Shown: positions 1-12,074 of the stretch, in pieces | Position numbering within the stretch: the first letter of the stretch is position 1 | Layout: the number at the start of each line of letters is the position of its first letter | Assembly (NCBI GenBank): GCA_017893485.1 | Contig: CM030367.1 | Location: forward strand, 140,571,089-140,635,088 | DNA from: Hemerocallis citrina | Lineage: Eukaryota; Streptophyta; Magnoliopsida; Asparagales; Asphodelaceae | Direction of reading: 5' to 3' | DNA: 64,000 bases | Position numbers and translations under genes: made by a program | Notes under the pieces: generated by a model | Told to the model about the DNA's origin: nothing | The model's input: only the letters and a program-made list of their open reading frames with translations | Database searches by the model: none

Positions 1-1052
1 TTCAAACTGATTGTCGCGAAATTTAATTTGTTTCTAGAAAGTTTTGAATGCTTGATAGTTTATAATATGGGGAGATTACAATAGTAACCGCCCATCTTTG
101 TGTGTGTGTGTGTGTGTTTGGGGGGGGTGGGGGGTGGGGGGAGTTGGTGGGGGAAAAAGAACTGTGAGAAAGTAGAATATAGAAGCTTTGTCTGATTTAT
201 GGAAATTTAATTTTGACCCTAGCTATTTCATCTTTATGAATGTAGTCTATGAATAGTATGTATATGCTCAGGATTTTCCCATCATCTCTAATATTATAAT
301 GGGAGTCTAATATTATAATGGGAGAGTTGAGGTTGTCATTTGTAGACAAACAAACTCGTGCATAACCCGTACATAATTAATATAAAGAATGTATCAGGTT
401 CGATACCAGACTACATGACTTTTTAATTTTTTAAAAATATATTTATTAAGACGTGCATCTCACGTGTAAATTACTAGTTACCAATACATGAAGAGATTAG
501 GATAGGTGGATGATTTTCTAAATGTATGCATCAAAATTGACAGGACATTACTGATTTCTATGATCCTTCAATGAAGATGGACCTTATCCGTGTTTGAAGC
601 CTCTCATAGGATTCTCTTTGGATTATTTATTTATTTACAGGAGATACTTTTTAGATGTTGACTTTACCGTCAGTTACATCATCAGACAGTCATCTGTCTT
701 AACTTGTGATATAGGTAGATGAGATTTGAAATGGCTACAAATAGGATATATTTGACTCGAGTGTTGCACTGGAAATAATTCCAATCTGGTTAATATCAGC
801 CAAGGGACAAGAATATGGTATTTTAAATTTCCTTGCACCTACTTGTAAATGGAAGTATTTTCTATTTTCTTTCTACAAAGTAATGCCATATTTATCTTAA
901 ATTCCAAAATATGCATAAAAATATTTGGAATCAAGAGAATCATTAGTCCACTTTGCTGTGACTAAAACTAGATGACCATTCATATTTTTTCTTCTGTGCT
1001 GTTACTAATTGCACCAAAGAAATGATTTTTATGAATCTTTTGCTCCATGTAG
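1..1052. other. Non-coding flank, AT-rich
   Basis: I see no convincing exon here. The stretch holds a (TG)n run followed by a G-rich tract at about 99-154, and a small Helitron-like element (listed separately). Its last part is presumably the final intron of the gene whose terminal exon starts at 1053, because a pyrimidine-rich run ending in TAG precedes that exon. Confidence 0.6.
285..477 (+). mobile_element. Short non-autonomous Helitron
   Basis: The 193-bp element starts with TC after an A and ends with CTAG before a T, the A|TC...CTRR|T arrangement of Helitrons. A short GC-rich hairpin (ACGTG..CACGT) lies about 10 bp before the 3' end, as the family requires. The start TCTCTAATATTATAATGGG and the hairpin recur at 4348-4780 and, inverted, at 6176-6317, which supports a real repeat family. 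It has no coding sequence and no target duplication, as expected. Confirming it needs an empty allele. Confidence 0.65.
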
Positions 1053-1275
1053 GTTGGGTGCAAACTTCCCTTCAAAGGCGAGTGCATCCCCTTTCCAATG
1101 TGCGATCTGCCAAACCGATCAACCTCCAACCAGCGAGGGATCACCGGCCACTGCAGGTCCCTTCTTCTCACCCTCACCAAAGCCGTGGGAGGGTCCTTAT
1201 CTTTGTCCGGAATGCAGAAATAAGAAGGAAGCCATGGAAGGGAAACGGCCAACTAGGTCGACAGCTTCTTGGTGA
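1053..1275 (+). CDS. Terminal exon of a CxxC/CxxC zinc-binding protein
   Basis: This is the last exon of a gene whose earlier exons lie outside the window or were not recognised. An intron end (..CCATGTAG) precedes 1053, and the reading frame then runs about 74 codons to a TGA. It contains CAIC and, about 33 residues later, CPEC, a spacing compatible with one zinc site. A basic tail (CRNKKEAMEGKRPTRS) follows. I believe similar short conserved C-termini occur in uncharacterised plant proteins, but I cannot name the family. The next gene (DUF1218) converges on it about 400 bp away. An ATG upstream at 1009 in the same frame lies in the inferred intron, so I did not use it as a start. Confidence 0.5.
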
Positions 1276-1672
1276 AACTAACAAATCCAAAATGCTAATG
1301 TATATCTGCCTCCATTCAATTATTACTAAGTATTCAGTTTGTTTGCAAGTAGTGGTGTGGTTGCTTCCTGTATAAAAGAAAAATGGAAAAGTAACAAAAA
1401 AAGACGAGAAAGGCGAATAATTTGTTTGCCTTGGTTTCTTTTTAGCTATCTGCTTTATTGTTTGAGTGAATAACTGAAGGCTATCTCCTAACCAGTTCGA
1501 AGTGAAAATTTGTATGTTGGAAAACACTTCTGGAATATTGTTATTATTAGAAATATTATTTTGACAAGAATGGGATGAAGGAATTTAGTGTAGAGCAAAC
1601 AACGCAAACAGAAACTTATTATGGGAGTCTCTGTAAAATGGCGAAAGCAGCAGAAATGTATAGGCTACATGT

Positions 1673-4600
1673 TTATGCTGAAGTTGAAGTTTTATCGAGA
1701 TGCTGAGGAGGCTGCTGTTGGTTCTGATGTGCTCCTCCCATCATGGTGTGTGCGATCCCAGGAGTGCTTGGAGGAAGGTGAGGGTACGTGCTTGATACAT
1801 GTGGGATTCTTTGCCCATGGCGCTCTTTTTCGAGGTGTAATCTCTGAGTTCTCAGTGCAGTGAGGTAAAGCCCAACCCCGAGGAAGACAGTAATGAGTCC
1901 AAATACTCCAGCAACTGTAAAGACACCAGGGCGAATGGCGTGGCAGCTTGATCGTGGGGTTGCCCAGTTGCTGAGGTGGCCGGACTCTACGCCAATTCCG
2001 ATCATGAGGAGAACCTCTGCAAGGGCGAAGAATGTCCTGTTTGTTCAAGGTATCCAAGTTATGAGGGTTGAAGTTTCATTTTAAATGGGCCAAATTTAAA
2101 AACCTCGCTGATCGATACCTTTGTGAAAAAAAGATGCCGTGAACTTTTTTTCGTGCAAAAAATATCCGCGAACTATGTTTTCAAAAAAACCCAAAGATGA
2201 TTGGGTCAGCTTCCGTTACATTTTTTATATGTGCATTGCACGTAACGTAATATTGTCAGAAAAAAATTGTCTTTGCCCGAACATTATCATAAAACCTTAC
2301 TTATCAATTTAGGTTGTACTAAAAATTTATTTTTCCAAGTTTTTTCATAAAACCTCACTTATCTACCCCAGGTTGTTCAAAAAAGCCCTCATTTCCCCCC
2401 AAATAAGCATAATCCTTAATTCTATTTCCAATTTCTTCCTTAAGATCTTGATCCTCCAAAGAGTAATCTTTCACAAAATTCTCATGGCTTCCACTCAATT
2501 TCTATTCTCATCCGTACACTCAATAGCAAACAATCGTTTCCTCATTTTCCTTTCATCTTTTTCTTCTTCTTCTTCGGCTTCTTTCAAGCAAGTAGGACCT
2601 ACCAGTTTTCCCTACCAGTTTTCCCACTCTATTAAGAAAAATCCAGCTCAAATAATTTTTGTGTTTCGAATTCAACTCAGATTTCAATTTGGAATTTGGT
2701 AAAAGGGGTATTATCTTTTATGGGCTCATTTTCATTTGTGGGGAGTGACTTTAGTGATCTGATTGTGGTTAGCCAAGATGTTGACTAGCTTCATTTGGGT
2801 TGTTTAGATTATGTTGGCACACTAGATTGTAGACTATATTGGGAATTTGATGATAATGATAGATTTGATATAGGGATTACATGATTCGACTCTAAGGTAC
2901 AGTTGAAGCCAAGAGTTACTTGGAGCAAATTCTTGATGTTGTGGGTAACTGGGTTTGGCGATTTTTCTATTATTTGGTGGATTAGACATGATCTTCTTAA
3001 ATATTATAAACTGTATTAATTTGTTTTGTTAGATTTAATAGATATATTGTTGTAGTTGTATAAGTTGTTATATTTCGGGTAGACCTCGTGCTTATATATC
3101 TTGTATTTATACTAGACAATATATCAAGTCAAGTGAATCAATGAGAAATATCATACCATTTTCATGGTATCAGAGCTAGGTTTTTATTTTTTTTGTATTA
3201 TTTTGTTTTTTTATGAAATATTTGATAATCAACTACATTTACTTATTCATCTTACTTTTCAGGTTATACTGACATTTGCTATTTTGGTACTATTAAAGAT
3301 GTTAGAGTGGTTTTTATAGAGGGGATAATTTTTTTTGGTCACTGAGGTGCACTGGTTTTATGTGTTGTTTTGGTACTTTTGAAGCTCATCATAACACTAG
3401 TGTAGGTTACTAATATATGGGGGTTCTGATTTTGAAACTGATATGGAGGGAGTTATGTATTTGTGACAAATTTTTGTACGAGGTACTAGTTTGACACATG
3501 ATATTTTTTTGATGAAGACACATGATATTTTGAAACTGATATAAAAGGAGCTGTTGTATTTGTGACAGATTTTTCTATCAGGGTGTAGGTTTGGCACAAG
3601 ACATTTTTTTTCTTTTTGTGCCATATTTCTGATGTTAATTTTGGTGTGAATGTGTTGAATTTGTTGGATGTTGTATTTGTTGATGAAAAGATATGAGGAT
3701 GTTATATATTGTGCATTTATTTTGATAATTTTGGTGAGAATGTGTTCAATGTGGTGGATGTTGGATTTTGATAGCAAGTGATACTATGTACGATGTGTGT
3801 GAAATTATTCATAACTTGATTGGATGAGGTTTCTGAATAAAATCATTGGTTCTATGAGATTTTTTTAAACAACCACAATAAATGAATGAGTTTTTGTAAA
3901 AAAACTTGGAAAGATGAATAATATTTTTTTGGTACAACCTGACTAGATAAGTGATGTTTTGTGATAATGTTCAGACAATGGCAATTCTATCCAAAAAAAT
4001 ATCACGTGCAGTGCACATGTCAAAAAAGGTAACGGAAGCTGACGCCGTTGCCTTTGATTTTTTGATAACATAGTTTACGGAGGTTTTTTGCGCAAAAAAA
4101 AGTTCACGGCAGTTTTTTTGCATGACGGGTATAGGTACACTTCAGCGAGATTTTTGTAATTTAGCCTTTTAAATGCATGCATGCATGAAAATTTTGATGT
4201 CAATTTATTGATATGACCATGATCTGCTGTTGCTCCTCTTTTATATGATGATATACATTAAACCCCGATCTTATCGATATAATATGGAAAATCCCTTTTA
4301 GTGCCCCAATATTTCAAGTAGCATATTTCAAATGAATGTTTTTTTAATCTCTAATCTTCAATATTATAATGGGAGAAGGCCTTAATGTCATTTATAAATC
4401 TACCAACGCGTGCATTGCACCTTCATAACTAATATGAAGGAGGTGTCAGATTCGAGTCCTCACTATGTCAGCTTTTTTACTTTAATTTTTTTATAAATAT
4501 ATTAAATGTACATACGCATAAATTATTATCTATTTATCTATCTATCTATCTTTTTATCTATAATATAATATATAATAACTATTATAATGGAAGAGTTTGA

Positions 4601-5634
4601 GTTGTGAATCTACTTACGTGCAATGGATGTGCAACTTCAACTCTCCCATTATAGTCTTCACATTTACTTTTAAAAATATATAATCATATTTATTAAGATA
4701 TGCATCGCACGTGGAAATCATAGTTTTTACTTTAAATTTTTTAAAAAATTAATATGTGCATCGCAAGTGTATATTACTAGTATATTAAACTGTAAAACAT
4801 TTTGACCCAAATAGTACACTTGAATAAAATGGTCTCTTCTGATGAAGGTTTCACTTCAACTCATATAAACAACCGGATGTTTCATTAAGAGCACATTAAT
4901 TTGGAAAAAGATGAATTGAGGGTTTAAATAAATTGCCATAGTTGATGATGATCATTAATTAAGCAAGCCTTTATAGATCAGGAGATGATATTGTTGTTTT
5001 TTTTACCAGGTAGAAAAAAAGAGACAGCAAGCCTGCCATGTGAGGTCTCCGGATGTTGCTGTTGCTCTGGGATCAGGTGTACCTGCCCATCGAGCCATGG
5101 CTGCTGGTTGAGGGTTGGTGATCGCAACGAGCATATATGCGTGCTCTCCAAACATGGCAAACGCGAGCAGTAGGAATGCAGCCACAGAATAGGCTAGTGC
5201 CATCCTTCCGCTGCCATTGTAGAAGCACTTGTACTCTTTGCTGCCGTCTTGACTGCTCATTAGCAGCCATGTCACCTGTTGAAGAGAAACACAATTTAAG
5301 TGGTATTAAAGAGCTGCAACAACGATGCGACCGTAGTTGTAGAGTCAAAAGGAGGCAAGTTTTGAGAGAAGCTAGGAATGAGGGTTGGAAGGGGAGGTTC
5401 TATTTGTAGTTTGCGAATACAATTGCAATGAGAAAGAATATCAGTAGAATCATTGAATCTAAGATTTGAAGTAAAATGCCATACCTCAGACCTAGAGCCC
5501 TCGGCGCTAAGGCAGAGAACGAAGGCAATAAGGCTGCAGAGAACCGAGAAGATGACAAGGAAGAGAGCGAGCTTGCCGCTTACATCAGTAGTCTGGTGCT
5601 TCCTGATAGACAAATCATCATGAGTGATAGCCAT
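1673..5634 (-). CDS. DUF1218 / MODIFYING WALL LIGNIN-like membrane protein
   Basis: Three coding exons on the minus strand: 5634-5485, 5275-5007 and 2036-1673, joined by GT-AG introns and keeping one frame, predict about 260 residues, a little long for the family. The start is the ATG at 5634 (MAITHDDLSIRKHQ). Hydrophobic segments are at about residues 22-42 (LALFLVIFSVLCSLIAFVLC), 75-93, the exon 2/3 join (CCLFFSTW|TFFALAEVLLMIG), and GVFTVAGVFGLITVFLGVGL, giving the usual four-helix layout. Conserved landmarks are LSAEGSRSE before exon 2, WLLMSSQDGSKEYKC, and CHAIRPGVF in exon 3. The C-terminus is hydrophilic and Gln/Pro-rich. DUF1218 proteins are plant-specific membrane proteins; Arabidopsis members MWL-1 and MWL-2 affect lignin in secondary walls. 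A lignin role here is inference. Intron 2 is 2,970 bp because transposons entered it; splice sites and frame look intact. Confidence 0.85.
2088..4166. mobile_element. Non-autonomous Mutator-like element with long TIRs
   Basis: The element lies in intron 2 of the DUF1218 gene. Its ends are long inverted repeats, about 290-300 bp each (2088-2390 and about 3870-4166), starting GGCCAAATTT on the left and GGCTAAATTA on the right complement. A perfect 9-bp duplication, TTTTAAATG, flanks it at 2079-2087 and 4167-4175. Long TIRs starting with G and a 9-bp duplication fit Mutator-like elements. I see no transposase. A 109-codon open frame at 2373-2702 resembles nothing I recognise and is Ser/Phe-rich. 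A copia/TRIM-like LTR fragment lies inside at 3027-3176. Confidence 0.85.
3027..3176 (+). repeat. Short LTR plus tRNA-iMet-type primer site (fragment)
   Basis: The sequence starts TGTTAGATTTAATAG, ends ..CATTTTCA, and is followed directly by TGGTATCAGAGC (3165-3176), the primer-binding motif used by many plant Ty1/copia and TRIM elements. That makes a 138-bp LTR with its primer site. I found no second LTR or coding region, so this is a remnant trapped in the Mutator-like element. The insert at 47210-47598 has a similar design on the other strand. Confidence 0.5.
4348..4780 (+). mobile_element. Non-autonomous Helitron pair in intron 2
   Basis: Begins A|TCTCTAATCTTCAATATT and ends with a GTGCATCGCAAGTG hairpin followed by ATTACTAG|T, the same ends as the element at 285-477. 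Inside are a second ATTATAATGG start-like motif and a second GCATCGCACGTG hairpin, so one small Helitron may have inserted into or beside another. It lies in intron 2 of the DUF1218 gene and has no coding capacity. Confidence 0.6.
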
Positions 5635-5700
5635 TGTTGCTAAAAACACTTCGATTCTTCGGTGTTGGGTGAGATTGTAACAACCACAGTGACAACAACT

Positions 5701-5707
5701 CTTTATA
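5701..5707 (-). promoter_or_regulatory. Possible TATA box of the DUF1218 gene
   Basis: The minus strand reads TCATATAAAG about 70 bases upstream of the ATG at 5634. The spacing would leave a short 5' leader. This rests on motif and position only. Confidence 0.35.
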
Positions 5708-5709
5708 TG

Positions 5710-6175
5710 ATGATGATTAGGGGATCAATGGCGAAAAAGAAAGCTTGAGAAGAAGAGAAGAATCCATGACAAGGGAAAGGGATATTGTATTGCTTGTAGG
5801 ATGAGCAAACTCTGTGGTGTGTGTGTTTTGCTTCAATCTGAGGTGATTCCCGTGGCTCTATTTTTATTTTTTTTAGCTAGTTACATGTATTAGTATTTTA
5901 GTAGGGTTTCATGAACAAGCCAGACTGTATGTATACCATACACGAAAAGCTTGGTTTGGTATTAAATATCGACATACATAAAAGAGCATATTGGCATTGC
6001 ATGGTCCCCTGCATCACAAGAATTTAACACATTTTTAAACTTTAATTATCTTTTTCTCTATCTGGATCCTACTATGCAAGCCAAGAATTTATCTCGGTGG
6101 CTAAAAGTTATATGTAAAATCTCCCTTTTAGGAAAGAACAGAATATAGTTTACAATTTTTTCTCATATATATATA
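5710..6175. other. DUF1218 upstream region
   Basis: AT-rich, presumably promoter DNA of the minus-strand gene. I see no exon or recognisable repeat before the Helitron end at 6176. Confidence 0.5.
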
Positions 6176-6317
6176 CTAGTATTATACACGTGCTGTGCAC
6201 GTGGGAAAAATTAGGGAGAATGAAAAGGGCAAAAAAAAAATCTACCAGCACGTGCGTTGCACGGGTTGGGTTAAGGACAAATTACACTAAGACCTTCTCC
6301 CATTATAGTTGTAGAGA
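6176..6317 (-). mobile_element. Short Helitron, minus orientation
   Basis: Read on the minus strand, the 142-bp element begins A|TCTCTACAACTATAATGGG and ends with the hairpin CACGTGCACAGCACGTG, then TATAATACTAG|T. The ends match the two Helitrons to the left. It lies about 540 bp upstream of the DUF1218 start codon. Confidence 0.65.
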
Positions 6318-6602
6318 TACACACATTCACGTGGGATGTACATTCTTCTGATAGAGTTGGAGTTGAACGTGTCATACACGTAAGTCGTAGTAATTAGCAC
6401 GTGTGATGAATGTCTTAATTTATTAAAATTTGGAGCTGGACGGGCGATATGCGTATTTTTGTTAAAATTAAGAAGGAAAAACTTTGATTTGTACGTGCAA
6501 TGCATGTGTTGATCAATAGATTTGGAGTTGCACGTGCGATGCACAGATTTTTTTAATAACAAAGTGGTGTTTGTTGTTTGACCAAAAAAATATTTAAAAA
6601 TG
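6318..6602. repeat. Cluster of Helitron-terminus-like hairpins
   Basis: Within about 240 bp there are at least four short GC-rich palindromes in AT-rich DNA: CGTGTCATACACG, GCACGTGTGATGAATG, ACGTGCAATGCATGTG and GCACGTGCGATGCAC. They resemble the 3' hairpin of the neighbouring Helitrons but lack the full 5' ends. They may be remnants of serial or truncated insertions. Confidence 0.45.

Positions 6603-6660
<58 letters not shown>
6603..6660. repeat. (TA)n microsatellite
   Basis: Pure TA dinucleotide tract forming the left border of the palindromic element at 6661. Confidence 0.95.

Positions 6661-7474
<814 letters not shown>

Positions 7475-7536
<62 letters not shown>
7475..7536. repeat. (TA)n microsatellite, target of element A
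   Basis: TA tract immediately before the 5' LTR of element A. The far LTR is also bordered by TA repeats, consistent with insertion into this tract. Confidence 0.95.
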
Positions 7537-7541
<5 letters not shown>

Positions 7542-7998
7542 TGGTATAAATGACGTGGCCCAATCAGGGCCGTCGGATATCGTTAGATTTTGCTCATCCC
7601 CGATCATCAGGTCAACAGTCCCAACGGGCCTTGTACCACTCCAGGCCCATAGACAAACGGGTCTGACCCGGCCCATTAGGGCCAAATACCCGTTTGCCCC
7701 CTGCATATAAATACCAAACCCCCTCCTCATTGCAGAAGGTAATCAATATTTCTCCACCTGAACCCTAGCTTCTCAGTCTCTTTTCCAGTGACTGACTAGA
7801 TCGTAGGAGGGCCTATCGCCGGAATTTCTCCCGGTGTTTCTAGGTCTTTTGCAGGTACCCCGGCCGTCCGAGCTTCAGCAGCACTTCCAAGCCGACCTCC
7901 AGGAATTGACTCGAGCCGAGGTCGAAATCTGTCCCTTCCACTTCACAAATTAAAAAAACTCACACCTGTTGCTTCCGCACCGAAAACAAGTAACATCA
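7537..7998 (+). repeat. Element A 5' LTR
   Basis: 462 bp, starting TGATGTGG and ending AACATCA, so the tips are inverted (TGATGT/ACATCA). Its partner is the inverted copy at 24592-25042. A TATA box lies at 7706-7713. Confidence 0.85.
7706..7713 (+). promoter_or_regulatory. TATA box in element A 5' LTR
   Basis: TATAAATA in the LTR, in the same relative place as in element B. Transcription would start about 30 bp downstream. Confidence 0.6.
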
Positions 7999-8000
7999 GG

Positions 8001-8019
8001 TTGGCGCCGTTTGTAGGAA
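8001..8019 (+). other. Primer-binding site of element A
   Basis: TTGGCGCCGTTTGTAGGAA starts 2 bp after the LTR. TGGCGCC is typical of Tat-lineage primer sites; I do not assign the tRNA. Confidence 0.65.
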
Positions 8020-8052
8020 ACCAACTGACTCGATCCTAAACTCGGATATCTT

Positions 8053-9752
8053 TTGAAGCCGAACCCTCCCATGGCTCCCAAATCCAGAAGAACCTTCACC
8101 AGTGGACGTCATCTAGACCCCCATCCATCTCACAGTCGTGTGAACACTCAGGGATCTAACCGACCACCAGTCAATGGTATAGCGAGACCAGATCCAAGCG
8201 CTTCACACTCGGTCACCAAGGACTTACGACATACCATCAACCACCGACAGCCCGTAAATGACCTTCAGCTCCAGCTCAGCCGATCAAGGAGCCGGGCAGT
8301 TCCTTCTGACCCGGATCCGACACATAGCATTCTCCCATCCCGAAGCAGGGAGCACAACCGCTGCCACTCCCCGAGGGGTGGTTCACCTCCGCCCGGTCAG
8401 GGTGAACAACACGAGAGCCGAGTTCCGATCAGGAATGAGATCCTCCGAGCCATCGGAGGTGGCCTCGGTTTCGAACAACAAACTTCCGGCCCAAGGCTCG
8501 AAGAGGGTCGGGGTCTCGAGTCTCACGGTTCATCCCAGCCATCGCGACAGAACGAAGCTGTCCTCCACTGCCTCCAGGAGATGGAGAATTGCCTTGCCCG
8601 CATTAACGAAGGTGGACCACAAACTGGCAGGGTGCATCAGCCTAGTTGACCTCCATTCTCCCCCCAAATTCTAGACGCTGAGATTCCCAGGAATTTCATG
8701 CCGCCTTAGTTCGAGACCTACAATAGCGAGAGTGATCCAGCTGAAAACATGGAAGGGTTCAAAACCCTCATGATGATTCACAGCGCATCGGATCCTCTCC
8801 TATGTCGCGCCTTCCCTGCCACCCTGCGTGACCCGACCCGGGAATGGTTCTCGAAGCTCACACTTGGTTCGGTTTTCTCGTTCGACCAGCTCTAGGAAAA
8901 TTTCCTCGCCCACTTCGTGACCAGTCGGAAGGTCGAGAAGACGAGCGTGTCCCTTGTGGACCTTAAGCAGAAGGAAGGAGAGCCCCTCCGCGAATTTGTA
9001 GGGAGGTTCACAACTGAAGCAAAGGCGATCTCTTCCCTCGATGCCAGTGTTGCCTCAGCGGCCTTTCGGCACAATGTTCGCCACAGCCAGTTGAAGGCCT
9101 CCTTGGCCAAGAAACCGCCCCTGACTTTTCTGACCTCCTCAATAGGATCGAAAAGTACATTCGGGCTGAGGAGGCCCTGCACCCCGAAGGCCTGAAAGAA
9201 ATCCCAGCCAAGGGAAACAGGAAGACCAAAGAATCCGAGCATATGAAGAAGGCCCAAAAAGATGTGTCTGCCCAGAAATGCTCCTCGTCGGTCCTTCGTT
9301 TCGAAAGATACACTCTGTTGACCCAAAACGTGTCGGCCATCCTCCTGGAGATCGAGGACAAGGGGATCGTCTGCCTTCCTCCCCGACCTAACAACAATAA
9401 GAAGAGGGACCGGAGGTTCTACTGTCACTTACATCGGGACAATGGGCACGAGACCAATAATTGCCGCACCTTCAAAGACGAAATTGAAGCTCTCATCCAG
9501 AGGAGGTACTTGAGGGAGTTCACTCGAACCAACCCTAGAGACAAGAGGTATCTGCGGCCATCACCTCCTCTTCGGACGATCAGCAGGCAGCCCGAGCCTG
9601 AGCCCGAGCTTGAGGATGCCGGTGGGTCGGCTATCCTTCACTGTGTCCACGACGGACCTATGGGGGGAGAATCGAACACTTCCTGCAAAGCTTTCGTTCA
9701 GGAAGTAAACTTGGTCTATAACTATCCGCCCCCGGGGACCAGAGGCCGATAG
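8053..9752 (+). pseudogene. gag: gag of element A (broken)
   Basis: Encodes the Gag structural protein in three pieces. The first 198 codons (Pro/Arg/Ser-rich head) stop at 8647-8649. The retrotransposon Gag domain (PF03732) follows in the same frame, with landmarks ETYN.ESDPAENMEGFKT, then FLAHFVTSRKVEKTSVSL and LREFVGRF; it has further stops near 8709 and 8893 and a frameshift near 9120. From 9243 a third frame encodes the C-terminal part with a zinc-knuckle-like CHLHRDNGHETNNC. Element C has the same region with fewer stops. No functional Gag can be made. Confidence 0.85.
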
Positions 9753-9754
9753 TC

Positions 9755-10090
9755 TCATTCTCTAACGAAGATCTCAAAGGCGTCCGACTGCCTCATTGTG
9801 ATGCCCTGGTGGTCAGCCTCGGCATGGTAAACCATGAGGTTCGATGTATCCTTATTGACAACTGGAGTTCAGTCAATATCCTATTTCTGGCCGCGTTCAA
9901 AAGCCTCAAGCTCTCCTGCAAAAGGTTGAGGCCGGTGGGGTATACACTTCATGGGTTCTCCGGCATCCCTATCCAAATCGAGGGAATTGTCACACTTGAC
10001 GTGACCGCCTGTACTGCCCCGACCCTTCAGACTGAAGCAATGGACTTCATGGTGGTCAATATCAAAGCCGCCTATAATGGTTTAGAGTAA
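9755..10090 (+). pseudogene. pro: Aspartic protease region of element A (broken)
   Basis: The stretch HEVRCILIDNWSSVNILFL matches the protease active site found as DNGSSVNILF in elements B and C. The catalytic Asp is kept but the Gly is replaced by Trp. About 250 bp that element B has between here and the RT are missing, and the frame stops at 10090. It is out of frame with the preceding gag piece. Confidence 0.75.
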
Positions 10091-10129
10091 GCTAATCTTT
10101 AGCCGCAGACCTAAAGCTGGCAATCATCG

Positions 10130-11290
10130 AATGTATCCGTTGGAATCCTGACCTCTTCGCTTGGACGCCGACCAACATGCCTGAGATTTTCGAAGACATC
10201 ATAATGCACAGGCTAAGCGTCCGCTCGGACTCGAAGTTGGTCTTGCAGAAGCGACGTAAGTTCACCCCTGAAAGGCAACAGGTGGTGAGGGAAGAAGGGG
10301 GCAAGCTCCTCTCGGCACGGTTCATACAGGAAGTCAGCTATCCGGAGTGCCTGGCCAATGTTGTGATGGTGAAGAAGACGAACGAGAAATGGAGAATTTG
10401 AATAGATTTCACAGACCTCAATAAGGCCTGTGCTAAATATCCATTTCCTCTCCCGAACATCGACGCTCTGATCGATGCAACCTCAGGGCACGAGCTGCTG
10501 AGCTTCATGGATGCCTTTTCAGGCAACAACCAGATAAGAATGTTGCCTCCGGACATTCCGAAGACTACCTTCGTGACCGATCAAGGCCTCTACTATTACA
10601 AGGTCATGCTCTTCGAAATGAAGAATGCCGGCGCTACGTATCAAAGGCTCGTCAACTGGGTCTTCAAAGACCTGACTGGCCGGAACATGGAAGTGTATGT
10701 TGACGATATGCTTGTCAAAAGTTGCAGAGGGCAGGATCATGTCAGCGACCTCGAGGAGGCTTTCAGGGTCCTGCGATCTTACAACATGAGACTCAACCCC
10801 TCAAAATGTGCCTTCGGCGTCTCCTTAGAAAGATTTCTTAGGTTTGTGGGGAGCAAGTGCGGCATCGAGGCAAAACCCAAAAAGATTCAGGCTGTACTCG
10901 AAATGGCCCCTCCGAGAAATGTCAAAGAAGTCCAAAGGCTCACGGGACGACTCGCGGCCATCGGTTATTTCCTCACCAACTCAAGAGAGAAGTCGCTCCT
11001 ATTCTTCATGGCCCTCCGAGGAGAAAAAAGCTTCGAGTGGGCAACCTCTCAACAAGAGGCGTTTGACCAGCTGAAAGCTTACCTGGCCAACCCACTGCTC
11101 ATCAGCAAGCCAGAGCCGGGCAAACCCCTCTTCCTCTACCTGGCCGGCACGAAACACGCTCTAACCAACTCGTGTTGGTTAGAGGGAAGGATGGGGTGCA
11201 GAAGCCCCTCTATTATGTCGGCAAGGTCCTGCACGATGCCGAGGTCCGATACCCCAGGACGAAAAATATTGCCTACGCATTAGTAATGGC
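10130..11290 (+). pseudogene. pol: Reverse transcriptase of element A (broken)
   Basis: RT core in one frame with a stop at 10399-10401 in the motif KWRI*IDFTDLNKA (element B has Cys there). The catalytic YVDDML motif (EVYVDDMLVKS) is intact near 10690-10720. FMDAFSGNNQIRMLPPDIPK and QRLTGRLAAIGYFL mark the fingers/palm and connection. A frameshift near 11165 moves the RNase H part to another frame. Would copy element RNA to DNA if intact. Confidence 0.85.
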
Positions 11291-12043
11291 TGCACGAAAA
11301 CTCCGACCTACTTTCAGGCCCACTCCGTCCACGGATCAGCCTCTCAAAGTGGTCCTCGACAAGCCCGAGAACTCTGGACGCTTAATCAAAAGGTCAATCG
11401 AGCTCTGCCAGCACGACATTAGCTACCATCCTCGGACGGTCATCAAAGGCCAGGCTCTCGCAGAATTCATTACGGAGTGCACCATCCCTAAGTCCCCAGA
11501 AATTCGAGAGGACGTCCCGACATGGGACGTATACGTGGATGGATTATCATGCAAGGTAGGGGCAGATCTAGCATCATCCTTAGGGGCCCCGACGACTTCG
11601 TCCTCTAGTATTCTTTTCGATTCAATTTTCTGGCCACAAACAACAAGGCATAATACGAAGCCTTGATTGTTGGACTCACACTGGCCTACCGAGCAGGGGC
11701 AAGACGAATACGGGTCTTCAGTAATTCCCAGCTTGTGGTCAATCAGATCACCGGAGAGTACGAAGCCCGCAACCTTAGGATGACCTGGTACTTGGCACGC
11801 ACAAAACAGCTCCTGGAGCTCTTCGAGCCGGCAGAGGTCCGACGGATCCCAGGAGAACAAAACTGTCACGTCGACTCCTTGTCCAAACTCGCATTGTCAT
11901 CCCTCGGAGGATTAGACTACACTGTCCTAGTCGAGGTCCTCCTCAAACCCAGCATCAAAGAACCTGAAGTTCTTGGCCTCGTCTCTAGTGAGAAAGTCAA
12001 GACATGGATGGATCCTATACAAAAAATTCCTGACCAACGGTGA
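11172..12043 (+). pseudogene. Two RNase H domains of element A (broken)
   Basis: The first RNase H (GVQKPLYYVGKVL.., ALVMAARKLRPTF) is followed in the same frame by a linker (ALAEFITECT) and the start of a second RNase H (TWDVYVDGLSCK), which shifts frame near 11650 and continues as LVVNQITGEYEARN and HVDSLSKLA to 12043. A second RNase H after the normal one is a known trait of the Tat lineage. Confidence 0.8.
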
Positions 12044-12074
12044 GCTGCCGCAGGACCGTGTGGCGGCATAGACC

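Noticed and set aside
2373..2702. 109-codon open frame in the Mutator-like element as a captured gene
   Set aside because: Low-complexity Ser/Phe composition, no recognised domain, and no comparable intact frame around it.
7532..7536. Target duplication of element A
   Set aside because: Both LTRs are flanked by TA repeats, so any 5-bp match is uninformative.
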